DNA from: Sedimenticola thiotaurini
GTDB taxonomy: Bacteria; Pseudomonadota; Gammaproteobacteria; Chromatiales; Chromatiaceae
DNA: 64,000 bases
Direction of reading: 5' to 3'
NCBI RefSeq assembly: GCF_001007875.1
Contig: NZ_CP011412.1
Location: 682,001 to 746,000 of the forward strand
Under the pieces are notes generated by a model that was not told the origin of the DNA, made no database searches, and saw nothing but the letters and a program-made list of their open reading frames with translations. Shown here one piece after another: positions 36,055-44,042 of the stretch. The translations under genes and the position numbers were made by a program. Position 1 is the stretch's first letter. Each line of letters opens with the position of its first letter.

Positions 36055-36121
36055 TCCATTTGTTAGAATGTCCGTATTAACTAGGCGGAATCAATTAGGT
36101 GTTAATGTAAAAGCGATCAAT

Positions 36122-37069
36122 ATGGATAAATTGAAGGCGATTAACTGGTCAAGCCTCGTAGCTGGCAAGCACTCATGGATTGACGATCATTTAAAAGTCC
36201 ACTCCGTTCTTGAAGACCAGAAAACAGTGTGTCGATTCATTTCTCTGGACTTTTCAGGTACTCAGCAAGAGATGCTCGCTCTAACAGAGGCACTGGCAGA
36301 ATCAATCGAACACTATGTTTTTGATGAAAAGCAGCTAGCATGCTTCCACAAAGAAGGAAAGGTTCCTTTTCAAAAGGCAATGAAATTCTTCGGAAAAACA
36401 AATCCAGATATGGATGGTAAGTACGGAGAACTTCTTCTATATCTTCTGACAGAAAAATTTCTCCAGACACCTCTTGTAAGTCATAAACTATCTCTTATTA
36501 CAAATACAAACGATCAAGTCAAAGGCGGCGATGGTATTTTTTTTGGTGACTATAAAGATGAATTAGCTATCTTAATTGGGGAATCCAAGATTCACCAAGG
36601 AGCTGCTGGGGCCATGGAAGAGGCGTTAGAGTCACTGGATAGATTTTACGACAACTATAGTACCGGTCAACTAGGACATGAAATGTTCATTGCTCGGTCA
36701 AATATTTCAGAGAATTTTTCATCATTAGATGATGTCGAGAGCCTTTATCAAGCATTTACTCCAGGTACCAAGCAGTACAAAGGATGTGTCAAGGTGCACC
36801 CAGTTCTTCTTGTTTTCGAATCAAATGTAATTAGTGCTATCGAAGAGAAGGCTAAGAATAAAGACGAAGCAGAGCAGATGTTCAGCGAATGGCTAACTGG
36901 CAGGTCAAAAAAGATACAAAAACTTCTAGGTGACAAATTAAATGAATATACAGAGCTCAAGAAGATATACATCGATGTATTTCTTATACCGTTGACTAAT
37001 GTATCTAAGTTCAAACACGCGCTCTATAAAGAAATCCACGGCATAGACTATGTATCACATAAAAAATAA
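36122..37069 (+). CDS. hamA: Hachiman anti-phage protein HamA (DUF1837 nuclease)
   Basis: 315 residues from ATG 36122. Longer starts at 36011 and 36068 would run into or up to the edge of the insertion sequence, so they are less likely. A PD-(D/E)xK-like nuclease core is visible: Asp137 in GGDGIFFG, then LAILIGESKIH with Glu154 and Lys156, preceded by the helix YGELLLYLLTEKF. This is the pattern of the DUF1837 family that defines HamA. HamA forms a complex with HamB and degrades DNA once the helicase is triggered by damaged or phage-remodelled DNA. The AT-rich composition differs sharply from the core genes. It lies 5 bp before hamB. Confidence 0.88.
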   Translation: MDKLKAINWSSLVAGKHSWIDDHLKVHSVLEDQKTVCRFISLDFSGTQQEMLALTEALAESIEHYVFDEKQLACFHKEGKVPFQKAMKFFGKTNPDMDGKYGELLLYLLTEKFLQTPLVSHKLSLITNTNDQVKGGDGIFFGDYKDELAILIGESKIHQGAAGAMEEALESLDRFYDNYSTGQLGHEMFIARSNISENFSSLDDVESLYQAFTPGTKQYKGCVKVHPVLLVFESNVISAIEEKAKNKDEAEQMFSEWLTGRSKKIQKLLGDKLNEYTELKKIYIDVFLIPLTNVSKFKHALYKEIHGIDYVSHKK

Positions 37070-37074
37070 ATAAT

Positions 37075-39669
37075 ATGACGCAGATATATTCTCAAGCAGC
37101 AAATCATGAAGACTTTATTCGAGTGTTTGACAAGCTATTGGAAAAGCTATTTCTCGAAGATAAAGTAGCAGATAATGTGCAAATCGATCTTGATAATGAA
37201 GAGATCAAAAAAGCTACCTGGCTCGCTTCGATAGCAGCTCTTAGTGATGATGATAAAGAACGCAATATGGCAAATGCGTTTGGAGCACTGCTCCATCTTA
37301 CCGATAGAGAAAATGAAATATACAAACGTGTGTGCTATATCCTGCAATCAAGAGCTGGAAACCTTATTACCAGCAGTCATATACCCAAACTCTTCCATAA
37401 AGAAAACACACTCAGCGATTATGGAACGCTACTAAATTTTGAACTGGCTGCACATAGAGCGCTGCTAGAGCACGAATTCTCCGATGACACAAAGATCTTT
37501 TTCACTGAGTTTCAGAAAAAGCTATGGGAGTCCCTTAACTCTGGAGAGAACATAGCTATCTCTGCCCCAACATCAGCGGGTAAATCTTTCATCATCAAAA
37601 AGTATATTATGGAGCTGGTAGAAGTTGGTGCAAAGAATATAGTTTTTATCGTGCCAACAAAAGCACTGATAAATCAAGTAAGCAACGTGCTAAAGAGCCA
37701 GCTTCACGAAAAAGCGCACGTGTATACGACCTACATAGCTAATGAAGAAGATAATCTTGCCACTATATATGTGCTGACGCCAGAGAGATGTTTGAAACTT
37801 CTACAAGACAAAAATATAACTCCACCAGAATTAATATTCATGGATGAAGTGCATAATATTGAAGCCGGTTCGAGAGGGGTTATATTTGAGAACATATTAT
37901 ATCGAGTAATCTCTACTTGGACTTCTACTCAACTTGTCGTCGCAGGGCCATTCATAAACTCACTTTCAGACAGCATTAAGAAAATCTGTAATGTCTCTAT
38001 TATTGATCATCAAACTCTATCCTCTCCAGTGTTTCAGGTTCGGTCAGCACTTACTTTTTTTCCAAACAAAAAAATAGCCCAATATAAAATATCAAGCCCA
38101 ACTCAACGAATAATCTCAGGTGATATTAAGTTGAGAAAATCACTGTATTCGAAGATAAAAACAAACAAAGGGGAGGCGCTAGAGGTTATTGCAGATATGT
38201 TTTCTCCTGAGGACCATAATATTTATTATGCTCCAAAGAAAAACCTTGCAGAGAAATGGGCAAGCAAAATTGCTCCTGTTATCGCCTCAAAGAACCCCAA
38301 AATTATTGAGGCGGCCGACTCTAGAGTTAAGGATCTAATAGATTTCTTATCTGAAGAAGTGCATCCAGATTACTCACTCATCCGAACCCTTAGGCTTGGA
38401 GTTGCATATCACCATGCAGGGCTTCCAGATATTGTAAGGCAAGAAGTAGAGGAACTCTATTCGGAGTCAATAATTAAGAATATTGTTTGCACATCTACTT
38501 TGCTGCAAGGTGTTAACTTGCCTGCGGACAGACTCATTGTCATAAGCCCTAAAGTGAATTCGGACGATATGCCAGCCTTTGATTTTCTTAATCTTCTTGG
38601 TCGAGCAGGCAGGGCCAACACTAAACTTTATGGTGAAATCTACTGTATTGATATTGTTGATGATGAATGGGGGAGCAAGAAACTTGAAACCGAAGTTAAC
38701 AAAACTGTTGATACATCAACTAATATTTTCCTTAAAAAAAATGAAGATCATCTATCAGTTATTGCCGATATGTCAGGAGATCAGATACGCGAAATGACGG
38801 GTGATAAAGATATTTACGGCAACCTATCTTACTTGAGGGCAATATTTAAAACCGACAGAAATCACTTCGACAGAATTCTATCAAGCTCAGGGGTTTCATC
38901 AGAAAACGTCGAAGATTTTTCTAAGAAATTAGAATCTATGTACGAAGGTATGACTATACCTCAAGAACTTATAGCTAAAAATCCGTTTATTGATCCTATC
39001 TTGCAAAACAAGCTTTTCGGGGCGATTCAAGCCGAAGGCATAGAAAATTGGCTGATTAGTAGGAAGCCCATGACCAATGGTGGTAGAGATTCAGATTCTG
39101 TGGCGTTCCAAGAAAAAAGCTATTACTTTCAGCTATGGAGTATCTTCAACAGACTCAATGATATTTTCAATATCGAATATGAGATCAATGGTGATGGTTA
39201 TGCGAAAGACAACTACATTAATATAGGAAGACTTGTAAGGGACGCCCATCGTTGGATGACAGGAAAAAAACATAAGTTCTTCATTCTTGATCTCATTGGT
39301 GAAAACAATAATGATGAGAAAGAAGTCGATAAGGCAGCGCGGAGAATTACTAGCCATATCAGTACTAATCTGACTTTCATTGCAGTTAAATATCTCATGC
39401 TCTGGGCTGACATGGTTTCATACTTTTTGAACGAAGAAGAAGTTGAAGAAAATGCCTATATTCTAAATCTACCCTCAATGCTAGAAATGGGGAGTTACGA
39501 CCCTGTGGTTTTAGAACTAATGAGTTGTGGAATAAATAGATCTGTAGCACTTTCAATCTCAAGCAAAATCAAGAAGATAGATTCTTCTGCAGAAAAAGCG
39601 CTTTCAGCCATTAATAAGGAAAAACTTCCTAACATCTTTAAAAGGCACCTGATGAAGGCTGGATACTAG
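37075..39669 (+). CDS. hamB: Hachiman anti-phage helicase HamB (superfamily 2)
   Basis: 864 residues. Superfamily 2 helicase motifs: Walker A APTSAGKS ending at Ser171, motif Ia VFIVPTKALINQV, DEVH box at 257-260 (FMDEVHNIE), motif IV/V region AYHHAGLPD with CTSTLLQGVNLPA, and motif VI LLGRAGRA (Arg510, Arg513). An N-terminal domain of about 140 residues and a C-terminal domain of about 300 residues have no motif I recognise. HamB scans DNA and releases the HamA nuclease upon infection. The gene is intact and AT-rich, with no clear Shine-Dalgarno sequence and only 5 bp to hamA. Confidence 0.9.
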   Translation: MTQIYSQAANHEDFIRVFDKLLEKLFLEDKVADNVQIDLDNEEIKKATWLASIAALSDDDKERNMANAFGALLHLTDRENEIYKRVCYILQSRAGNLITSSHIPKLFHKENTLSDYGTLLNFELAAHRALLEHEFSDDTKIFFTEFQKKLWESLNSGENIAISAPTSAGKSFIIKKYIMELVEVGAKNIVFIVPTKALINQVSNVLKSQLHEKAHVYTTYIANEEDNLATIYVLTPERCLKLLQDKNITPPELIFMDEVHNIEAGSRGVIFENILYRVISTWTSTQLVVAGPFINSLSDSIKKICNVSIIDHQTLSSPVFQVRSALTFFPNKKIAQYKISSPTQRIISGDIKLRKSLYSKIKTNKGEALEVIADMFSPEDHNIYYAPKKNLAEKWASKIAPVIASKNPKIIEAADSRVKDLIDFLSEEVHPDYSLIRTLRLGVAYHHAGLPDIVRQEVEELYSESIIKNIVCTSTLLQGVNLPADRLIVISPKVNSDDMPAFDFLNLLGRAGRANTKLYGEIYCIDIVDDEWGSKKLETEVNKTVDTSTNIFLKKNEDHLSVIADMSGDQIREMTGDKDIYGNLSYLRAIFKTDRNHFDRILSSSGVSSENVEDFSKKLESMYEGMTIPQELIAKNPFIDPILQNKLFGAIQAEGIENWLISRKPMTNGGRDSDSVAFQEKSYYFQLWSIFNRLNDIFNIEYEINGDGYAKDNYINIGRLVRDAHRWMTGKKHKFFILDLIGENNNDEKEVDKAARRITSHISTNLTFIAVKYLMLWADMVSYFLNEEEVEENAYILNLPSMLEMGSYDPVVLELMSCGINRSVALSISSKIKKIDSSAEKALSAINKEKLPNIFKRHLMKAGY

Positions 39670-39693
39670 TTGGCAAAATACTGTGTTACTCAA

Positions 39694-39771
39694 TCTAACA
39701 AAGCCAAGCAGCATCGCGTACTTCGTGCGCTGGACCTCGCTACAGCACAGTCGCTGTTGGTAGCGTTATAT
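39694..39771. repeat. attC-like site 2, directly after hamB
   Basis: About 78 bp, 24 bp after the hamB stop. The inner core is TCTAACAAAG (39694-39703), the L''-type box CCAAGCAGC (39704-39712), and the partner box CGCTGTTGG (39752-39760). The pairing of CCAA-G-CAGC with GCTGTTGG leaves one extrahelical G, as in genuine attC sites. The outer core is GCGTTATAT (39763-39771), with the expected crossover G at 39765. TCTAAC is the exact complement of GTTAGA (36062-36067) found just before hamA, as expected of the two ends of one cassette. Confidence 0.62.
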
Positions 39772-40097
39772 CAAAGGGAGTTTGGATGCCTAACGATGAT
39801 CTAGAGACGTTTATTCATGTAAATCTAAGAGTCAGAGTCATTGATTGCACACGGCCATTTCTTTGATTGCTAAGCCGTTATTTTAAGCAAGAGAAGGGAT
39901 GGGGCTATTCTCTACAGGCAAGGCGGACATCAGCAGTAACCCAGTTCCGGATGATTCCAGTCTGCCAAGTAGGTAGGGAAATTGTCCGTGCTCTTAGAGA
40001 GTCACAGCAGTGCTTTATCGCACCAACAAAAAAGGCGGGGTTAATCCCGCCTTTTTCTGTTTGGATAGCAAACCTACAATTTAATTTACCAGTAGGC
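39772..40097. other. Intergenic region between the accessory island and nrdJ
   Basis: 326 bp. A 27-codon frame starts at 39786 but shows no family features, and a scrap of a further cassette is possible. The rho-independent terminator of nrdJb lies at 40028-40056. Nothing else is supported. Confidence 0.5.
40028..40056 (-). terminator. Rho-independent terminator after nrdJb
   Basis: GGCGGG (40034-40039) and CCCGCC (40046-40051) form the stem, with A6 before and T5 after. It can work in both directions, but the nearest gene end is nrdJb on the minus strand, 42 bp away. Confidence 0.85.
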
Positions 40098-40787
40098 TCA
40101 ACCACATTTTGAATCACCACAATTCAGGCAGGTGAGGCAGCCGTCCATCATGATGGCGGCCTTGGTATTGCATTTTTTACACAGCTGGGCGCCTTCAGGA
40201 AAATCACTGGTGTGCTCCTGGTCGCGCAGGTTGATCGACTGTTCGTACTGGGCGCGTTTTTCATCAATCAGTTTCTGCTGGTGCTCGTCCGGGCCTTCCT
40301 CTTTGAGCAGGCCGATCATCACCAGGTGGCAGTGGATAGCATCGCCGATCTCGGCAACCAGGGAGGGCATGTACTTGCCGCCTTTCTTGAAATAGCCGCC
40401 GCTGGGATCGAACACTGAGCGCAACTCCTCAACCAGGAAGGTGACATCGCCACCTTTGCGGAACACGGCTGAGATAATCCGGGTCAGGGCGACGATCCAT
40501 TGGAAGTGATCCATGTTCTTGGAGTTGATGAACACTTCGTAGGGGCGGCGTACCTCGTGCTCGGTACCGTGGTTCAGAATGATGTCATTGATGGTGACAT
40601 AGAGTGCATGCTCGGAAAGGGGCGTGCTGATCTTGTAAGTGGAGCCGAACAGCATCTCGGGCCGCGCCACTTTTTCATGCATCTGGATGATGTTGCTTTC
40701 CGGCGCCTTGGCTTCCTCGGCGGCGGGGGCCTCTTCCTCTTTATTGACACTGAAGCCAACGATTTTACTTTCGATCTTGATTGCCAT
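40098..40787 (-). CDS. nrdJb: Adenosylcobalamin-dependent ribonucleotide reductase, C-terminal subunit NrdJb
   Basis: 229 residues. The TSCPD-type domain (NMDHFQWIVALTRIISAVFRKGGD) is followed by a linker and a C-terminal zinc-ribbon/redox segment with CKKC and CLNCGDSKC cysteine pairs. In single-chain class II reductases this is the C-terminal part. In Pseudomonas aeruginosa and relatives it is a separate gene, as here. It supplies the cysteines that re-reduce the active site of NrdJa. The gene follows nrdJa after 90 bp on the same strand. Confidence 0.92.
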   Translation of the reverse strand: MAIKIESKIVGFSVNKEEEAPAAEEAKAPESNIIQMHEKVARPEMLFGSTYKISTPLSEHALYVTINDIILNHGTEHEVRRPYEVFINSKNMDHFQWIVALTRIISAVFRKGGDVTFLVEELRSVFDPSGGYFKKGGKYMPSLVAEIGDAIHCHLVMIGLLKEEGPDEHQQKLIDEKRAQYEQSINLRDQEHTSDFPEGAQLCKKCNTKAAIMMDGCLTCLNCGDSKCG

Positions 40788-40877
40788 TTCTCTTAACCTT
40801 GTCAGCAGGTGCTGAACGGTTGAATCCTCTGAGGCAGACCGCGGTCTGCTGCTTACTGTCTGGTCTGTTACGCCGTG

Positions 40878-43043
40878 TCAGAACTTACCGTAGTAGCCCT
40901 CTTTCATGGCATCGAACAGGTTGGCGGCGGTATGGATTTCGCCGTCGTATTCGATCTCTTCGTTACCCTTGGCTTCGATCTCGGTGCCATCTTCCAGGGT
41001 GAACTTGTAGGTGGTGTTGGCCAGGTCCTCTTCTTTCACCAGTACGCCCTGGAACGCTTCCGGATTGAAGCGGAAGGTGGTGCAGCCTTTCAATCCCTGT
41101 TCATAGGCGTAGAGGTAGATATCCTTGAAGGCGTCGTAATCGAAGTCAGTCGGCACATTGGCCGTTTTCGAGATGGACGAGTCGATCCACTTCTGCGCGG
41201 CGGCCTGCACATCCACATGCTGCTTGGGCGTTACCTTGTCCGCCGTGATGAAGTAGTCCGGTAGCTGTTTGTCGGACTCTTCGGCATACGGCATCGCCTC
41301 TTTGTTGATCAATTCACGATAGGCCAGCAGTTCAAAGCTGAATACATCCACCTTCTCTTTGCTCTTCTTGCCTTCCCGGATGATGTTGCGGGAGTAGTGG
41401 TGAGCGAAGCTGGGCTCGATGCCGTTGCTGGCGTTGTTCGCCAGGGAGAGCGAGATGGTGCCGGTCGGGGCAATGGAGCTGTGGTGGGTGAAGCGGCAGC
41501 CATGTTCGGCGAGCTGATCCACCAGTTCAGGGTTTTCGGCGGCAATCTGCTGCATGTAGCGGCTGTATCTGGCATGCAGGACCTTGCCCTTGATCTTATC
41601 GCCCACTTTCCAGTTGTCCACCGCCATCTCAGGGCGCTGGGTGAGCATCTCCTTGGTTACGGTGAACTCCTGCTCCATGATCGGAGCCGGGCCCTTTTCC
41701 TGGGCCAGTTCCAGGCCGGTCTGCCAGCCTACCATGGCCAGCTCTTTGGTCACTTTCTCGGTGAAACGCAGCGAGGCGGCATCACCGTACTGCATGCCCA
41801 GCATGGTCATGGCGGAGCCGAGTCCCAGGTAACCCATGCCGTGACGGCGTTTGTGCTCGATCTCTTTACGCTGCTCTTCCAGCGGCAGGCCGTTGATCTC
41901 CACCACGTTGTCCAGCATGCGGGTGAATACAGCCACAACCTCACGGAATTCCGCCCAGTCAAAGGAGGCTTCCTGGGTGAAGGCGTTGCGGACAAACTTG
42001 GTCAGGTTGATTGAGCCCAGCAGACAGGCGCCATAGGGCGGCAGGGGCTGTTCACCACAGGGGTTGGTGGCGCGCACGTTTTCGCAGAACCAGTTGTTGT
42101 TCATCTCGTTGACCTTGTCGATCAGGATGAAGCCGGGCTCGGCGTAGTCATAGGTGGAGGACATGATGACGTCCCACAGCCGTTGGGCACGAATGGTTTT
42201 GTAGATTCGGCAGGCGACCTTGGTACCGGTCTCATCGCTGATAAAACCGTCCTTGTAAGGCCACTCGCGCCAGATCACTTTTTTGCTGTCGGTGAGGTCG
42301 ATCTGATCCTCCTGCAGCTCTTTTTCCGAGATCGGGAAGGCCAGGTCCCACTTGGCGTCCTTCTTGACCGCTTCCATGAACTCTTCGGTGATAAGCAGGG
42401 ATAGGTTGAATTGACGCAGGCGGCCGGCCTCACGCTTGGCGCGGATGAAATCCATCACATCGGGATGGCCCACGTCAAAGGTGGCCATCTGGGCGCCCCG
42501 GCGTCCACCGGCGGACGAGACGGTGAAGCACATCTTGTCGTAGATATCCATGAACGAGAGGGGACCGGAGGTGTAGGCGCCGGCACCACTCACATAGGCG
42601 CCTCGCGGACGCAGGGTGGAGAACTCGTAACCGATACCGCAGCCGGCTTTCAGGGTCAGCCCCGCTTCGTGCACCTTGCCGAGGATCTCATCCATGGAGT
42701 CGTAGATGGTGCCGGAAACCGTGCAGTTAATGGTCGATGTGGCGGGCTTATGCTCCAGGGCGCCGGCGTTGGAAGTAATACGGCCCGCCGGAATGGCGCC
42801 GCGTCGCAGAGCCCAGAGAAAACGCGCTTCCCACTCTTCCTGTAGTTCCGGGGAGGATTCAATCTCGGCCAGGGCCCGGGCAACCCGCTGATAGGTGCCA
42901 TCGATGTCCTGGTCGACAGGGGTACCGTCCTTTGCTTTCAGGCGGTACTTGGTATCCCATATATCAAGTGAGGCGGGTTGCAAGGGTATCTCCACGGCGG
43001 CAGTGGGTACAGCTTTCAGATGGGCGCTTTTCATTTTAGACAA
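40878..43043 (-). CDS. nrdJa: Adenosylcobalamin-dependent class II ribonucleotide reductase, catalytic subunit NrdJa
   Basis: 721 residues. The class II catalytic core is clear: GCGIGYEFSTLRPRGAYVSGAG and SSAGGRRGAQMATF near residues 140-190, and NPCGEQPLPPYGACLLGSINLTKFV near residue 330, with the thiyl-radical Cys in this region. It reduces ribonucleotides to deoxyribonucleotides without oxygen, using adenosylcobalamin. The protein lacks the C-terminal TSCPD/zinc part, which NrdJb supplies. Two NrdR-box sequences lie upstream. Confidence 0.95.
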   Translation of the reverse strand: MSKMKSAHLKAVPTAAVEIPLQPASLDIWDTKYRLKAKDGTPVDQDIDGTYQRVARALAEIESSPELQEEWEARFLWALRRGAIPAGRITSNAGALEHKPATSTINCTVSGTIYDSMDEILGKVHEAGLTLKAGCGIGYEFSTLRPRGAYVSGAGAYTSGPLSFMDIYDKMCFTVSSAGGRRGAQMATFDVGHPDVMDFIRAKREAGRLRQFNLSLLITEEFMEAVKKDAKWDLAFPISEKELQEDQIDLTDSKKVIWREWPYKDGFISDETGTKVACRIYKTIRAQRLWDVIMSSTYDYAEPGFILIDKVNEMNNNWFCENVRATNPCGEQPLPPYGACLLGSINLTKFVRNAFTQEASFDWAEFREVVAVFTRMLDNVVEINGLPLEEQRKEIEHKRRHGMGYLGLGSAMTMLGMQYGDAASLRFTEKVTKELAMVGWQTGLELAQEKGPAPIMEQEFTVTKEMLTQRPEMAVDNWKVGDKIKGKVLHARYSRYMQQIAAENPELVDQLAEHGCRFTHHSSIAPTGTISLSLANNASNGIEPSFAHHYSRNIIREGKKSKEKVDVFSFELLAYRELINKEAMPYAEESDKQLPDYFITADKVTPKQHVDVQAAAQKWIDSSISKTANVPTDFDYDAFKDIYLYAYEQGLKGCTTFRFNPEAFQGVLVKEEDLANTTYKFTLEDGTEIEAKGNEEIEYDGEIHTAANLFDAMKEGYYGKF

Positions 43044-43258
43044 ATCCTTGGGCTCTTCTATTTATTAAGTCCGCTGCGCCAGCACCCGGTTGGCTGATAC
43101 TGGTGCAAAAGGGCGCAATAAACGCATAAGCAATTCTTCACGACTTCAAATTGGGTAAGGGCGCGTCATTCACCGGCTTGGTGCGCTGTCGCTGGGGATC
43201 AGGTCTTTAGGGCTGATTCCCATATATTGTAGCGTCGCTTTCCATGTTCGGCGAGAAA

Positions 43259-43274
43259 ACACAAGATGTTGTGT
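43259..43274 (-). promoter_or_regulatory. NrdR box (proximal)
   Basis: ACACAAGATGTTGTGT, a 16-bp palindrome close to the NrdR consensus ACACTATATATAGTGT. It is 215 bp upstream of nrdJa. NrdR is the ATP/dATP-sensing repressor of ribonucleotide reductase genes. Confidence 0.75.
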
Positions 43275-43430
43275 TTTAGTCAGACGGAGATTAGGGGGGA
43301 TGGTGTCGCCTGTCAAGTGTGTCTATAGAACCATAAGTGAATACTAATAAATAAGAAAAACAATATGTTACAAATTGTTTGTGTCAGTCGGTTGAGGATA
43401 AGTACCGGAAAGACAAGGATATTCAGCAAA

Positions 43431-43446
43431 ACACTATATATTGTGT
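43431..43446 (-). promoter_or_regulatory. NrdR box (distal, near-perfect)
   Basis: ACACTATATATTGTGT differs from the NrdR consensus at one position. It lies 172 bp from the proximal box, whereas NrdR boxes normally occur as a pair about 31-33 bp apart. Either looping or two promoters would be needed. Confidence 0.78.
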
Positions 43447-43581
43447 TGCGGTTCAAACTTTTTTACTAGTGATGGTTGGTTTCAGGATGGAGTGGGAGGA
43501 AATATCGTCTCCGCTTCCCATCCGCCGCCGGATTTTTGTGACGGCGGATAGGTGTATCAGTTTCTGAAGCTGTCAGGTTGC

Positions 43582-43890
43582 CTATTTGTCCTCTGCGTCG
43601 GGTTTGCCAGGTGCCGCAGGTTGCCGGGCCGGTTGGGTTAAATAGGGATTAACGGTGTAAGGGTAGGGGGGATAGTACCCGTAGGGGGCATAACCGTAAC
43701 CATAGGGCGGGTAACCGCCATAGTATGGATAACCTCCGTAGTAGGGGTAGCCGCCCCAGGGGCCGCCGGACCAGGGCGCACCCCAGCCATCCCATGGACC
43801 CCACCCCCAGAATGCGCTTGCAGACGACGGTGCCATAGCCGCAGAGCCGGCTATCAGAGCGGCAACAAGAATCTGACGGGTCTTTTTCAT
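43582..43890 (-). CDS. Sulfur-globule-like Gly/Tyr/Pro-rich exported protein
   Basis: 102 residues from the ATG at 43890, which is 6 bases after GGAGGG; the ATG at 43896 directly abuts that site and is unlikely. A Sec signal peptide ends near SSASA. The mature chain starts FWGWGPWDGWG and continues in Tyr/Gly/Pro repeats (PYYGGYPYYGGYPPYGYGYAPYG). It resembles the small envelope proteins SgpA/B/C that coat periplasmic sulfur globules in Allochromatium. Low-complexity similarity can mislead, so this is a family-type call. Confidence 0.72.
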   Translation of the reverse strand: MKKTRQILVAALIAGSAAMAPSSASAFWGWGPWDGWGAPWSGGPWGGYPYYGGYPYYGGYPPYGYGYAPYGYYPPYPYTVNPYLTQPARQPAAPGKPDAEDK

Positions 43891-44042
43891 AATCATCCCT
43901 CCGATTAGGTTGTCCGAAATACAATCTGGTGTAGAAGTAGAATATCGGCTTTAATCAAAAAATATTTTGATTGAAGTCATATCATTAGTAGTTGTTAATA
44001 AATGAATATAGCTATAGTACTGGCCACTCGGAAACACTCACA

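Larger units (their letters stand above)
34693..36061 (-). mobile_element. IS110-family insertion sequence, IS1111-type
   Basis: One transposase gene (34954-35970, minus) is flanked by 13-bp inverted repeats ATGGACCCAACCC (34696-34708) and GGGATGGGTCCAT (36042-36054), which match at 12 of 13 positions. IS1111-type elements have such repeats slightly inside their ends; adding about 3 bp on the transposase-downstream side and 7 bp on the upstream side gives the limits quoted. The long non-coding stretch is downstream of the transposase (about 245 bp) and only about 70 bp is upstream, which also fits the IS1111 subgroup. No target duplication is expected for this family. Exact ends are estimates. 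Confidence 0.8.
43044..43581. other. Regulatory region upstream of nrdJ
   Basis: 538 bp with no credible gene; a 62-codon frame at 43379-43567 has no family features. Two NrdR boxes are present (listed separately), and a weaker box-like sequence lies around 43217-43232 (CATATATTGTAG). No cobalamin-riboswitch core could be found, although the downstream enzyme needs adenosylcobalamin. Confidence 0.6.

Noticed and set aside
34897-36066. 389-residue open frame on the plus strand across the insertion sequence
   Set aside because: It is the antisense shadow of the IS110-family transposase on the minus strand and has no family features.
36011-36121. Longer start for hamA
   Set aside because: The first 50 bases lie inside the insertion sequence, and the extension has no conserved character; ATG 36122 is preferred.
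33867-39771. CRISPR array in the AT-rich island
   Set aside because: No regularly spaced direct repeats; the repeated elements are two single attC-like sites and the inverted repeats of the insertion sequence.
39786-39869. 27-codon frame after the second attC-like site as a further cassette gene
   Set aside because: Too short, no homology recognised and no second convincing attC downstream.
43044-43581. Cobalamin riboswitch upstream of nrdJ
   Set aside because: No conserved core (GCCACTG-type element or B12 box) could be found on the coding strand.
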